A DNA stretch of 64,000 nt from Palleronia pontilimi (GTDB lineage: Bacteria > Pseudomonadota > Alphaproteobacteria > Rhodobacterales > Rhodobacteraceae): NCBI RefSeq assembly GCF_016412875.1, contig NZ_JAEKPD010000001.1, forward strand, positions 372,001-436,000, read 5' to 3'. The translations under genes and the position numbers were made by a program. Positions 54,766 to 64,000 of this stretch are shown piece by piece. Position 1 is the first letter of the stretch; every line of letters starts with the position of its first letter. Under the pieces are notes generated by a model. That model was not told the origin of the DNA. It worked only from the letters and a program-made list of their open reading frames with translations, and ran no database searches.

Positions 54766-55895
54766 GCGATCAGCTCGCGCAGGATGGCGTTCAGTAGCGG
54801 TCGGCCGGACGGCGTGACTTGCAGCGCATCCAGTGTCTGCCTGACCAGGCCAAGATCTTCCAGTCCCACGATTTTCTTATCGTAATCGATGACTTGCCGA
54901 GCGATATCAAGCGGCACGCCGTCGTTCACCCGCAATCCCATCAGCAACCGTTCGTCGCGAACAGTCTCGGGATCAAGCGTTTCGAGCGTTTCGGGCGTGC
55001 GTCCTTCCAAGGTACCGCTCAGCCATAAGGCCGGAGACGAAGCGGCCTCGGTCGCGTATCTGGTGCCGTCCAGCGTCAAGCGTCCGTGCGCGCCGGGCCC
55101 GATCCCGGCGTAATCGCCGCCCGTCCAATAGATCATGTTGTGCCGGGATTCGGCCCCCAGCCGGGCGTGGTTCGAGATCTCGTAGGCTGGCATCCCGGCG
55201 GCCGATGTCAGCTGCTGTGTCAGCTCGTACATGTCCGCCGACAGATCCTCGCCGGGCAGGCCGCGCAGGGCGCCGCGGGCGAAGCGGTCCCCGAAGGCGG
55301 TGCCCGGCTCGATGGTCAGTTGGTACAGCGACAGGTGATCCGCGGCCATGTCGAGCGCGCGGGTCAGTTCCGTCTGCCAGTCCGCCAGGCTTTGATCCTG
55401 CCGGGCGTAGATCAGGTCGAAACTGATCCGATCGAAGCAGGAGCGCGCGATGTCGAACGCGGTTTGCGCCTCGGCGACGGTGTGCAGGCGACCCAGCCGC
55501 TTCAGGTCGTTATCGTTCAACGCCTGAAGCCCCATGGAGACGCGATTGACCCCGGCGGCGCGGTAGCCCCGGAACCGGTCCGCTTCCACCGAAGTGGGAT
55601 TGGCTTCCAGCGTGATCTCGACGTCGTTCGACAGGCGCCATAACCGTTGGATCCGATCGAGGATCGCGTCCACCGTCGCGGGCGTCATCAGGCTGGGGGT
55701 GCCGCCGCCGAAAAAGACCGAGCGCAGGATCCGGTCGCCGGTCAGCTGCCGGATCCGGGTGAGTTCGGACAGGTAGGCGCGCGCCCAGGCGTCGTGATCG
55801 ACCCGCGCCGAGACGTGGCTGTTGAAGTCGCAATAGGGGCATTTGGCCTGGCAGAAGGGCCAGTGGATGTAGATGCCGAACCCGCGATCAGTCAA
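54762..55895 (-). CDS. hemW: Heme chaperone HemW (radical SAM, HemN-like)
   Basis: A 377-residue radical-SAM protein of the HemN/HemW type. The cluster cysteines are C15, C19 and C22 (CxxxCPYCDF). Unlike the coproporphyrinogen oxidase HemN, HemW is a heme-inserting chaperone; length and single-domain layout favour HemW. It is the third gene of the rph-rdgB-hemW run and overlaps rdgB by 8 bp. Confidence 0.92.
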   Translation of the reverse strand: MTDRGFGIYIHWPFCQAKCPYCDFNSHVSARVDHDAWARAYLSELTRIRQLTGDRILRSVFFGGGTPSLMTPATVDAILDRIQRLWRLSNDVEITLEANPTSVEADRFRGYRAAGVNRVSMGLQALNDNDLKRLGRLHTVAEAQTAFDIARSCFDRISFDLIYARQDQSLADWQTELTRALDMAADHLSLYQLTIEPGTAFGDRFARGALRGLPGEDLSADMYELTQQLTSAAGMPAYEISNHARLGAESRHNMIYWTGGDYAGIGPGAHGRLTLDGTRYATEAASSPALWLSGTLEGRTPETLETLDPETVRDERLLMGLRVNDGVPLDIARQVIDYDKKIVGLEDLGLVRQTLDALQVTPSGRPLLNAILRELIA

Positions 55896-56496
55896 AGCAG
55901 CCCGCGATCAGTTTCTTGAATGCATCGGCGCGATGCGAGATCTTGTTCTTCTCCCATCGGTCCATTTCGCCGAAGGTTTCATCGTACCCGTCCGGCTGGA
56001 AGATCGGGTCGTAGCCGTGCCCCCGGTCGCCGCGCATGGGCCAGACGATCCTGCCCGGCATGGTCCCCGGAAAGATCTCGTCGTGACCGTCCGGCCAAGC
56101 CAGGACCAACGTGCAGCTAAAGCGGGCGCGCCAGGGTTGCGGCGCTTGCCGGGCGACCAGCTCGTCATGGGCGCGGGTCATCGCCATAACGAAGTCGCGG
56201 CCATTGCCGGTTTCGGCCCAATCCGCGGTATGGACGCCCGGCGCATTGTCCAGCGCTTCGATCTCGATCCCGGAATCGTCGGACAGGGCAGGGAGCCCGG
56301 TGGCCTTCGATGCCGCATGTGCCTTGATACGGGCGTTTTCGACGAAGGTGGTGCCGTCCTCGACCGGCTCCGGCAGGTCGTGGTCGGCGTTTGACGTCGT
56401 GGTGACGCCATAGGGCTGCAGGAGGTCGCGGATCTCTTCCAGCTTGCCGCGATTATGTGTCGCAACCACCAACCTGTCGCCCGTGAAGCGTCGCAT
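55888..56496 (-). CDS. rdgB: Non-canonical purine NTP pyrophosphatase (RdgB/HAM1)
   Basis: A 202-residue HAM1-fold enzyme that removes dITP, dXTP and ITP to keep hypoxanthine out of DNA. VVATHNRGKLEEI at the start, ALSDDSGIEIEALDNAPG, and YDPIFQPDGYDETFGEM are diagnostic. It overlaps rph by one base (TGATG) and hemW by 8 bp, so the three are translationally linked. Confidence 0.96.
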   Translation of the reverse strand: MRRFTGDRLVVATHNRGKLEEIRDLLQPYGVTTTSNADHDLPEPVEDGTTFVENARIKAHAASKATGLPALSDDSGIEIEALDNAPGVHTADWAETGNGRDFVMAMTRAHDELVARQAPQPWRARFSCTLVLAWPDGHDEIFPGTMPGRIVWPMRGDRGHGYDPIFQPDGYDETFGEMDRWEKNKISHRADAFKKLIAGCFD

Positions 56497-57206
56497 CAGG
56501 CGGTGGCCTGTTTCTGGGCGACGACCAGTTCATCCACACCCTTTTCGGCCAGGTCCATCAGGCCGTTCATCTGGTCACGGGTGAAGGTCGATCCCTCGGC
56601 GCTCATCTGCACCTCGATCAGCCGTTTCGATCCGGTCAGGATGAAGTTGCCGTCAACGCCCGCTTCGCTGTCTTCGGGATAATCCAGGTCCAGCACGTTC
56701 TGGCCCGCATAGACGCCGCAGGACACGGCGGCCACGTGGTCGATCAGCGGATCGGTGACGATATCGCCTGCCTTCATCAGCCTGTTCACAGCCAGCCGCA
56801 GGGCGACCCAACCGCCGGTGATCGACGCGCAGCGGGTGCCGCCATCGGCCTGGATCACGTCGCAATCGACGGTGATCTGCCGCTCGCCCATGGCGTTGCG
56901 GTCGACACAGGCCCGCAGGGACCGCCCGATCAGCCTTTGGATTTCCTGGGTGCGGCCGGATTGCCCGCGCTTGGCTTCACGGTTCATGCGGGTGTGGGTC
57001 GCGCGGGGCAGCATCCCGTATTCCGCCGTGACCCAGCCCTGGCCGGTGTTGCGCAGGAAGGGGGGCACGCGCTCCTCCAGCGACGCGGTGCACAAGACGT
57101 GCGTGTCGCCGCATTTGATCAGGCAGGACCCCTCTGCATGGCGGGTCACGTCCGTTTCGATTGAAATCGGGCGCATCGTGTCTAAGTCTCGGCCTGAAGG
57201 TCGCAT
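56496..57206 (-). CDS. rph: Ribonuclease PH
   Basis: A 236-residue phosphorolytic 3'-5' exoribonuclease that trims tRNA 3' ends. [16 protein letters not shown] at the start, [19 protein letters not shown], and [18 protein letters not shown] are family marks. The ATG at 57206 matches the usual start. It diverges from hrcA across 77 bp. Confidence 0.97.
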   Translation of the reverse strand: MRPSGRDLDTMRPISIETDVTRHAEGSCLIKCGDTHVLCTASLEERVPPFLRNTGQGWVTAEYGMLPRATHTRMNREAKRGQSGRTQEIQRLIGRSLRACVDRNAMGERQITVDCDVIQADGGTRCASITGGWVALRLAVNRLMKAGDIVTDPLIDHVAAVSCGVYAGQNVLDLDYPEDSEAGVDGNFILTGSKRLIEVQMSAEGSTFTRDQMNGLMDLAEKGVDELVVAQKQATA

Positions 57207-57283
57207 GAGCCATCCTTTGTGATCTGCGGCGCCTCATGTGGCACCGGTGCAATCCGGGTGCAAGGCTGTTACCACCTATTACG

Positions 57284-58366
57284 ATGCACAAACAGAACTC
57301 CGATCCCGACCGGCAAAGCGTGATGTCCGAGATGAACGATCGCACGCGCGAGGTATTTCGCCGCGTGGTCGAAGGATATCTTGAAACTGGCGAACCGGTC
57401 GGGTCGCGGACCCTGACGCGCACCATGAGCCAGAAGGTCAGCGCCGCGACGATTCGCAACGTGATGCAGGACCTGGAATACCTGGGCCTGCTGAACGCGC
57501 CCCACACGTCGGCGGGGCGGATGCCGACGCATCTGGGGTTGCGGATGTTCGTCGACGGCTTGCTCGAGGTGGGCGACCTGGACGACGCCGACCGGGCGGC
57601 CATCGACGGCACGCTGGCCTCGAACGAGCGGGACGTGACGACGCTGCTGGACCGGGTCGGATCGGCCCTGTCGGGTGCGACTCATGGCGCGTCCCTGGTC
57701 CTGGCGCCCAAGCACGAGGCGCCGATCAAGCATATCGAGTTCGTATCGCTCGGCCCCGACCGGGCGCTTGTCGTCCTGGTCTTCGAAGACGGGCATGTCG
57801 AGAATCGCGTGTTCGCGCCCCCGCCGGGTCAGACCCCGTCGTCCATGCGCGAAGCCGCGAATTTCCTGAATGCGCTGGCACAGGGCAAGACCATGTCCGA
57901 ACTGCGCCGCGTGATGGCGGACGAGATCGTCAAGCACCGGCAAGACTTGGACAGCCTGGCCTCGGCGCTGGTCGAATCGGGCATCGCGGTCTGGGCCCAT
58001 GACGGCGAGCCGAACGAGCGGCTGATCGTCCGCGGCCGCGCCAATCTTCTGGACGGCGGCGCGGAAGAGGCCGACCTGGAGCGTATCCGCACCCTGTTCG
58101 ACGACCTCGAGCGGAAACGGGATATCGCCGAATTCCTGGAACTGACCGATGAAGGCGAAGGCGTGCGCATTTTCATCGGCTCCGAAAACAAGCTTTTTTC
58201 ACTTTCGGGTTCCTCTTTGGTCGTCTCTCCTTATATGAACGCTGACCGTAAGATCATCGGTGCGGTTGGGGTCATCGGACCCACGCGCCTGAATTACGGG
58301 CGGATCGTGCCGATCGTGGATTATACGGCGCAACTGATCGGCAGAATGCTGTCCGGCCAACGCTAG
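57284..58366 (+). CDS. hrcA: Heat-inducible transcription repressor HrcA
   Basis: A 360-residue repressor that binds CIRCE elements and holds down groESL and related heat-shock genes. The winged-helix start reads NDRTREVFRRVVEGYLETG, with VGSRTL and SAATIRNVMQDLE, followed by the C-terminal folding-sensor domain. The ATG at 57284 was chosen; the ATG at 57323 (MSEMNDRTREV) would shorten it by 13. No CIRCE repeat is visible in the 77-bp gap with rph. grpE follows after 12 bp. Confidence 0.94.
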   Translation: MHKQNSDPDRQSVMSEMNDRTREVFRRVVEGYLETGEPVGSRTLTRTMSQKVSAATIRNVMQDLEYLGLLNAPHTSAGRMPTHLGLRMFVDGLLEVGDLDDADRAAIDGTLASNERDVTTLLDRVGSALSGATHGASLVLAPKHEAPIKHIEFVSLGPDRALVVLVFEDGHVENRVFAPPPGQTPSSMREAANFLNALAQGKTMSELRRVMADEIVKHRQDLDSLASALVESGIAVWAHDGEPNERLIVRGRANLLDGGAEEADLERIRTLFDDLERKRDIAEFLELTDEGEGVRIFIGSENKLFSLSGSSLVVSPYMNADRKIIGAVGVIGPTRLNYGRIVPIVDYTAQLIGRMLSGQR

Positions 58367-58378
58367 CTAGGTGGGTTT

Positions 58379-59032
58379 ATGGCGAAAGAGAACGAAAGCG
58401 ACATCGAAGCCGCGATCGAGGAAATGCTGAAGGGCGAGCAGTCCGAAGCCGACAAGGTCAAGCGCAAGCCGCGCGTCGTGCCGGTCGAAGACGACGAGAC
58501 CTTCGATCTGAACGATCCGGGGCAGGGACCGATCGAAAGCGGCGCCGAGACGGTGATCGACACGGCCGAGCTGGATGCCCTGCGCGCCGAGCGGGACGAG
58601 TACAAGGACCGCTTCGTGCGCGCCCTGGCCGATGCCGAGAATTCGCGCAAGCGCAGCGAGCGGGACCGGCGCGAGGCCGAGAATTACGGCGGCTCGAAGC
58701 TGAGCCGTGACATGCTGCCGGTGTTCGACAACCTCAAGCGCGCGGTCGACGCCATTTCCGAAGAGCAGCGCGCGGCGAACGCGGCCCTGATCGAAGGGAT
58801 CGAGCTGACCCTGCGCGAGCTTCTGAACGTGTTCCAGAAGCACGGCATTCGCATGATCGCGCCCGAGGTGGGCGACAAGTTCGACCCCAACGTGCACGAA
58901 GCGATGTTCGAGGCACCCCTGCCGGGCACCCGCGCGGGCGAGATCATCCAGGTCACCGCCGAAGGATTCATGCTGCACGACCGTCTTTTGCGCGCGGCCA
59001 AGGTTGGCGTCAGCTCGACCCCGAAATCGTAA
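58379..59032 (+). CDS. grpE: Nucleotide exchange factor GrpE
   Basis: A 217-residue cochaperone that speeds ADP release from DnaK. A low-complexity charged start, a long coiled-coil helix (DALRAERDEYKDRFVRALAD) and a C-terminal beta domain (GDKFDPNVHEAMFEAPLPG) fit. dnaK and dnaJ are not in the window. It pairs with hrcA as in many bacteria and converges with mutS across a strong hairpin. Confidence 0.96.
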   Translation: MAKENESDIEAAIEEMLKGEQSEADKVKRKPRVVPVEDDETFDLNDPGQGPIESGAETVIDTAELDALRAERDEYKDRFVRALADAENSRKRSERDRREAENYGGSKLSRDMLPVFDNLKRAVDAISEEQRAANAALIEGIELTLRELLNVFQKHGIRMIAPEVGDKFDPNVHEAMFEAPLPGTRAGEIIQVTAEGFMLHDRLLRAAKVGVSSTPKS

Positions 59033-59051
59033 GGACCGCGCGCAGGTGATC

Positions 59052-59080
59052 GGCTGCGCCGGATCCGCTCCGGCGCAGCC
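59052..59080. terminator. Bidirectional terminator between grpE and mutS
   Basis: A perfect 12-bp stem, GGCTGCGCCGGA / TCCGGCGCAGCC, with a 5-base loop lies between the two converging stop codons. T-runs on either side are weak. Confidence 0.7.
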
Positions 59081-59085
59081 TTGAG

Positions 59086-61740
59086 CTAGCGCGTCGGCCC
59101 GCTTCGCGCCAAGTCCCGCAATTCGTAGATCAGGTCGAGCGCGTCACGCGGCGACAGCTCGTCCGGACGGATATCCGTCAGTCGCACGATGGCGGGGTGT
59201 TCCTCGGCCACCTGCGGCTGCTGCGGGGGCGCCGCGGAAAACAGGGGCAGATCGTCGACCAGCGTCGTGCGCTTGCCGTCCACATCGCCCTTTTCCAGCG
59301 CCGCAAGCACAACCTTGGCCCGCGCCACCACCGCATCCGGCAGGCCCGCCAGCTTGGCCACCTGCACCCCGTAGGATCGGTCGGCCGATCCCTGCCGGAC
59401 CTCGTGCAGGAAGATCACGTCGCCCTGCCATTCCTTGACCGCCACCGTGGCGTTGCGCGCCCGGTCCAGCTTGTCGGCCAGCGCCGTCATCTCGTGGTAA
59501 TGAGTGGCGAACAGGGTGCGGCAACGATTGGCGTCGTGCAGATGCTCCAGCGTGGCCCAAGCGATGGACAATCCGTCATAGGTCGCCGTTCCGCGCCCGA
59601 TCTCGTCCAGGATCACCAGCGCGTTTTCGTCCGCCTGATTCAGGATCGCGGCGGTTTCGACCATTTCGACCATGAAGGTTGATCGCCCCCGCGCCAGGTC
59701 GTCCGCCGCGCCCACCCGGCTGAAAAGCTGGCTGACCATCCCTATCCGCGCCGCGCGCGCGGGAACGAAAGCCCCCATCTGGGCCAGCAGCGCCATCACC
59801 GCGTTCTGGCGCAAAAAGGTCGATTTGCCAGCCATGTTGGGTCCGGTCAGCAACCACAGAGCCGCAAGACCGTCGGCCGACAGCGTGCAATCATTGGCCA
59901 CGAACGGCCCGGCGCCCTGGGCGCGCAACGCCTGTTCCACGACCGGGTGGCGGCCGCCGGTGATCTCGAAAGCCTGGTCGGTCGTTATCTCGGGGCGACA
60001 CCAGTTTTCGCCGACGGCCAAATCGGCGAAGGCGGTCGTCAGGTCGATCTCGGCCAGCGCGCGGGCGGCGTCGCCGATGGGGCCGGAATGGTCCAGGATG
60101 TCGGCGACCAGGATGGAATAGAGCCGTTTTTCGATCTCCAGCGCCCGGTCGCGGGCGTTCAGGATCTTGGTCTCCAGCTCGCTCAGCGGCACGGTGGTGA
60201 AGCGCACCGCGTTGGCCGTGGTCTGGCGGTGGATGAAGGTCTGCGACAGCGGATCGGCCAGCATTCGCTTGGCGTGGGTGGCGGTCACTTCGACGAAATA
60301 GCCCAGCACGTTGTTGTGCTTGATCTTCAGCGCCGGGACCGCGGCCTGCGCGGCGTAGTCGCTTTGCATGCGTCCGATCACGCCACGGCCTTCGTCGCGC
60401 AGGGTGCGCGCCTCGTCCAGGTCCGGATCATAACCGGGCGCGATGAAGCCGCCGTCGCGCGACAGAAGCGGCGGATCGGCCACCAGTGCTTCGTCCAGCC
60501 GGGCCACCAGATCGTCGTGGCCGATCAGCGCCTGTGCAGCGTCCCGCAGGATCCCGTCCGGTGCATCGCGCAGAAACGCCGCGATCCGGGACGCCGCCGC
60601 CAGCCCGTCGCGGATCGCGGAAAGATCACGGGGGCCGCCACGCTCCAGCGCCAAGCGCGACAGGGCGCGGTCCATGTCGGGGATTTGGCGTAGCGCGACA
60701 CGCAATTTCTCGGCCAGCGCGGCATCGTCCACCGCGTGTTGCACCGCATCGTGCCGGGCGCGGATCAGCGACAGGTCGCGCGACGGCGCGTTCAGCCGCC
60801 GCTCCAACAGCCGCCCGCCACCCGCCGTCACGGTGCGGTCTATTGCGGCGATCAGCGATCCGGCACGCCCGCCGGACAGGCTGCGCGTCAGTTCCAGGTT
60901 CGCGCGGGTCGCCGCGTCGATCTGCACGGCCGCGCCCGCTTCTTCGCGCCGGGGCGGGCGCAGCAGGGGCAGGTTGCCCTTTTGCGTGATCTCCAGGTAG
61001 TCGACCAGCGCGGCCATGGCCGAAATCTCGGGGCGGGTGAAACTGCCGAACGCGTCAAGCGTGCTGACCCCGAACAGCGCGCAAAGCCGCTTTTCGCCGC
61101 TGGTGCTGTCGAAACTGGCGCGCGACAGCGGGGTCAGCGATGCGCCCGATTGCGTCACTGTTTCTGCCCAATCGGCGTCCTGCGCCTCGGACAACAGCAC
61201 CTCGCGCGGGGACAGGCGCGCCAGTTCCGGGGCAAGGCGGACGGGCGGGCAGGGGGTCACCGAAAGCTCGCCGGTCGAGATATCGGTCCAGGCCACCGCG
61301 CCGTCGCCGCGCATCTCGGCGAAGGCGGCCAGGAAGTTGTGGCGGCGCGCGTCCAGCAGCGTGTCCTCGGTCAGGGTGCCGGGGGTGACGAGGCGCACGA
61401 CCTCGCGCCGGACCACGGATTTCGAGCCGCGCTTCTTCGCCTCGGCGGGGTCTTCGGTCTGCTCGCAGACCGCCACGCGAAAGCCCTTGCGGATCAGCGT
61501 CAGCAGGTAGCCCTCGGCCGCGTGGACCGGCACACCGCACATGGGGATATCGTCGCCTTCGTGTTTGCCCCGCTTGGTCAGGGCGATGTCCAGTGCGGCG
61601 GCGGCGGACACGGCATCGTCGAAGAACAGCTCGTAGAAATCGCCCATCCGGTAGAACAGCAGCGCGCCCTCATGCTCGGCCTTGATGCCAAGATACTGTG
61701 CCATCATCGGCGTGACTGTGGGCTTGGCCACGTTCATCAT
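59086..61740 (-). CDS. mutS: DNA mismatch repair protein MutS
   Basis: An 884-residue mismatch-recognition ATPase. The mismatch-contacting F-Y-E segment is F35-Y36-E37 within [10 protein letters not shown]; Walker A is [13 protein letters not shown] and Walker B is VILDEIGRG. The ATG at 61740 follows GGGGGGA and gives the family length; a longer upstream frame overlaps the opposite-strand malic enzyme gene. It diverges from maeB across 125 bp. Confidence 0.97.
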   Translation of the reverse strand: MMNVAKPTVTPMMAQYLGIKAEHEGALLFYRMGDFYELFFDDAVSAAAALDIALTKRGKHEGDDIPMCGVPVHAAEGYLLTLIRKGFRVAVCEQTEDPAEAKKRGSKSVVRREVVRLVTPGTLTEDTLLDARRHNFLAAFAEMRGDGAVAWTDISTGELSVTPCPPVRLAPELARLSPREVLLSEAQDADWAETVTQSGASLTPLSRASFDSTSGEKRLCALFGVSTLDAFGSFTRPEISAMAALVDYLEITQKGNLPLLRPPRREEAGAAVQIDAATRANLELTRSLSGGRAGSLIAAIDRTVTAGGGRLLERRLNAPSRDLSLIRARHDAVQHAVDDAALAEKLRVALRQIPDMDRALSRLALERGGPRDLSAIRDGLAAASRIAAFLRDAPDGILRDAAQALIGHDDLVARLDEALVADPPLLSRDGGFIAPGYDPDLDEARTLRDEGRGVIGRMQSDYAAQAAVPALKIKHNNVLGYFVEVTATHAKRMLADPLSQTFIHRQTTANAVRFTTVPLSELETKILNARDRALEIEKRLYSILVADILDHSGPIGDAARALAEIDLTTAFADLAVGENWCRPEITTDQAFEITGGRHPVVEQALRAQGAGPFVANDCTLSADGLAALWLLTGPNMAGKSTFLRQNAVMALLAQMGAFVPARAARIGMVSQLFSRVGAADDLARGRSTFMVEMVETAAILNQADENALVILDEIGRGTATYDGLSIAWATLEHLHDANRCRTLFATHYHEMTALADKLDRARNATVAVKEWQGDVIFLHEVRQGSADRSYGVQVAKLAGLPDAVVARAKVVLAALEKGDVDGKRTTLVDDLPLFSAAPPQQPQVAEEHPAIVRLTDIRPDELSPRDALDLIYELRDLARSGPTR

Positions 61741-61865
61741 GCATCCCCCCGGCTGCGGTCGGGCCATCCTATCCGCTGCGGGCAGGGGCATGAAGAGCGG
61801 TTTTGCTGTGGAACGTCCCGCGACACTGTGCCACCAAATGCGCCACGCGACAGACAAGGTGATCC

Positions 61866-64000
61866 ATGGCCCCCAAGAAACTGACCGACGACGAGGCGCT
61901 GCAATTCCACATGGAGCCGCGCCCCGGCAAGTTCGAAATCGCCGCGTCGGTGCCGATGTCGACCCAGCGCGACCTGAGCCTTGCCTATTCGCCCGGTGTG
62001 GCCGTGCCATGCGAGCGGATCGCGGCCGAGCCGGGGCAGGCCTATGACTATACCAACAAGGGCAACCTGGTGGCGGTGATTTCGAACGGCACCGCGGTGC
62101 TGGGCCTGGGCAACCTGGGCGCGCTGGCCAGCAAGCCGGTGATGGAGGGCAAGGCGGTCCTGTTCAAGCGGTTCGCCGACGTGAACTCCATCGATATCGA
62201 GCTGGATACCGAAGATCCGGACGCCTTCTGCAACGCCGTGCGGCTGATGGGACCGACCTTCGGCGGCATCAACCTGGAAGACATCAAGGCGCCCGAATGC
62301 TTCATCATCGAACAGCGCCTGAAGGAAGAAATGAATATCCCCGTCTTCCACGACGACCAGCACGGCACGGCCGTGATCTGCGCGGCGGGACTGATCAACG
62401 CGCTGCACCTGTCGGGCAAGAAGATCGAGGACGTGAAGATCGTTCTGAACGGCGCCGGGGCCGCCGGGATCGCGTGCCTGGAGCTGCTGAAATCCATGGG
62501 CGCGCGGCATGACAACTGCATCATGTGCGACACCAAGGGCGTGATCTACCAAGGCCGCTCGGAAGGGATGAACCAGTGGAAATCGGCCCACGCGGCGCGG
62601 ACCGATTGCCGCTCGCTGGCCGAGGCGATGGATGGCGCGGACGTGTTCCTGGGTGTCAGTGCCAAGGGCGCGGTGACGCAGGACATGGTGTTGTCGATGG
62701 CCAAGGACGCGGTGATCTTCGCCATGGCCAATCCCGACCCCGAGATCACGCCAGAAGACGTGCACGCGGTGCGTGAAGACGTCATCGTGGCGACGGGACG
62801 CAGCGATTATCCGAACCAGGTCAATAACGTCCTTGGTTTCCCGTATTTGTTTCGCGGTGCCCTGGATATCCACGCCCGCGCCATCAATGACGAGATGAAG
62901 ATCGCCTGCGCCGAGGCGCTGGCCGCCCTGGCGCGCGAAGACGTGCCGGACGAGGTGGCGGTGGCTTACGGCCGCACGCTGAAGTTCGGGCGCGATTACA
63001 TCATCCCGACCCCGTTCGATCCGCGCCTGATCTGGTGCATCCCGCCCGCCGTCGCGCGCGCTGGCATGGATACGGGCGTCGCGCGGCGGCCCATCGTGGA
63101 CATGCCGGGCTACGAGCACGCGTTGAAGGCCCGCATGGATCCGACGGCGTCGATCATCGAAGGCATCTATGGCCGCGCGCGCCGTGCGCAGGCGCGGATG
63201 ATCTTCGCGGAAGGCGACGATATCCGGGTGGTCCGGGCTGCCATCGCCTATCATCGGAACGGCATGGGCGAGGCGGTCGTCGTCGGACGCGAGCCCGAGA
63301 TCCGCGCGATGCTGAGGGCCGAGGGGCTGGAATCCGCGATGCACCATATCGAGGTCGTGAACGCGGCGACGACCGAGCACCTGTCGAGCTACAAGGACTT
63401 CCTTTACAAGCGGCTGCAGCGGCGCGGCTTCGACGCTACCGACATACACCGCATGGCGGGTCGGGATCGGCACATATTTTCGGCACTGATGCTGGCCCAT
63501 GGACATGCCGACGGGATGGTGACGGGCGCCACCCGCAAGTCGTCCCAGGTGATCGAGCTGATCGACCGGGTGTTCGACGTGACCCCCGAAAGCGGCGCGG
63601 TCGGCATCACCGCCGTGCTGCATGGCGGGCGGATCGTGCTGATTGCCGACACGTTGATCCACGAATGGCCCGACCAGCATGACCTGGCCAATATCGCCGA
63701 GCGGGGGGCCGACGTTGCCCGCGCGCTGGGCCTGGAGCCGCGCGTGGCTTTCGTCAGCTTTTCGACTTTCGGCTATCCGGTGTCCGAGCGCGCCGAGAAG
63801 ATGCACATCGCTCCCGACGTGCTGGACAAGCGGGGCGTCGATTTCGAATACGACGGCGAGATGACGGTGGACGTTGCCCTGAACGAGAAGGCGATGAAGA
63901 ATTATCCGTTCTGTCGTCTCAGCGGACCCGCGAACGTGCTGGTCGTGCCCGCGCGGCATTCGGCCTCGATCTCGGTTAAGCTGATGCAGGAAATGGGGGG
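61866..64000 (+). CDS. maeB: NADP-dependent malic enzyme with phosphotransacetylase-like domain (partial)
   Basis: At least 711 residues, cut off by the right edge of the window. The N-terminal half is a malic enzyme that converts malate to pyruvate and CO2 ([21 protein letters not shown] metal/substrate region, [13 protein letters not shown] cofactor loop). From about residue 430 a phosphate-acetyltransferase-like domain follows ([30 protein letters not shown]), which in this MaeB class is regulatory, not catalytic. The frame is open throughout. Confidence 0.95.
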   Translation, partial: MAPKKLTDDEALQFHMEPRPGKFEIAASVPMSTQRDLSLAYSPGVAVPCERIAAEPGQAYDYTNKGNLVAVISNGTAVLGLGNLGALASKPVMEGKAVLFKRFADVNSIDIELDTEDPDAFCNAVRLMGPTFGGINLEDIKAPECFIIEQRLKEEMNIPVFHDDQHGTAVICAAGLINALHLSGKKIEDVKIVLNGAGAAGIACLELLKSMGARHDNCIMCDTKGVIYQGRSEGMNQWKSAHAARTDCRSLAEAMDGADVFLGVSAKGAVTQDMVLSMAKDAVIFAMANPDPEITPEDVHAVREDVIVATGRSDYPNQVNNVLGFPYLFRGALDIHARAINDEMKIACAEALAALAREDVPDEVAVAYGRTLKFGRDYIIPTPFDPRLIWCIPPAVARAGMDTGVARRPIVDMPGYEHALKARMDPTASIIEGIYGRARRAQARMIFAEGDDIRVVRAAIAYHRNGMGEAVVVGREPEIRAMLRAEGLESAMHHIEVVNAATTEHLSSYKDFLYKRLQRRGFDATDIHRMAGRDRHIFSALMLAHGHADGMVTGATRKSSQVIELIDRVFDVTPESGAVGITAVLHGGRIVLIADTLIHEWPDQHDLANIAERGADVARALGLEPRVAFVSFSTFGYPVSERAEKMHIAPDVLDKRGVDFEYDGEMTVDVALNEKAMKNYPFCRLSGPANVLVVPARHSASISVKLMQEMG

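Noticed and set aside
57207-57283. CIRCE element upstream of hrcA
   Set aside because: No TTAGCACTC-N9-GAGTGCTAA repeat or close variant is visible in the gap.

Overview
The window is a gene-dense, GC-rich stretch of an alphaproteobacterial chromosome, most likely from the Roseobacter/Rhodobacteraceae group. The evidence is gene content and order: RegA/RegB, a HemD-mitofilin-HemY cluster, AddAB, SecB, HslVU, and a maf / hemJ-rho-mnmE-mnmG-rsmG-parA-parB block typical of alphaproteobacterial origin regions. About 57 protein genes, one tRNA and several regulatory or structural sites are called. No transposase, integrase, prophage or CRISPR array was seen.

Region 1 (1-9.7 kb) is a copper/silver resistance cluster on the minus strand. 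It holds a broken copA P-type ATPase, a diheme cytochrome c, a cytochrome c'-like protein, two small Cys/His/Met-rich anchored proteins, a CusF-like chaperone, the RND pump CusA, and a CusB adaptor carrying four extra CusF-like domains at its C terminus. It lies just past the 3' end of a tRNA-Thr gene, a common place for acquired islands.

Region 2 (9.8-24 kb) has HemY, mitofilin and HemD (with no canonical start codon), TsaD, an EVE protein, a FUSC-like membrane protein, DUF2853, a frameshifted universal stress protein beside a Na+/alanine symporter, a polar amino acid ABC transporter without its ATPase, AhcY behind a structured leader, and an HD hydrolase. Region 3 (23.5-43 kb) has the RegA/RegB redox system, a PAS protein behind a CtrA-type box, TsaE, the cell-wall recycling pair AmgK/MurU, AddBA, thioredoxin, HslV and HslU split by an opposite-strand DM13 gene, an MFS transporter, Smr, MltA and a Tim44-like protein.

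Region 4 (43-64 kb) looks like the replication-origin neighbourhood. FxsA and SecB come first, then a dnaQ-coaE-aroE-maf operon reading away from an AT-rich 377-bp gap (putative oriC). On the other side hemJ, rho, mnmE, mnmG, rsmG, parA and parB read the opposite way, with near-perfect parS sites at the starts of mnmG and rsmG. HemW, RdgB, RNase PH, HrcA, GrpE, MutS and a truncated-by-window malic enzyme follow.

The strongest items for follow-up are the CusB-4xCusF fusion, the structured ahcY leader, the mirrored palindrome pair after hslU, the lesions in copA (one replaces a metal-binding cysteine codon with TGA), the missing hemD start, and the CtrA box before the PAS gene.
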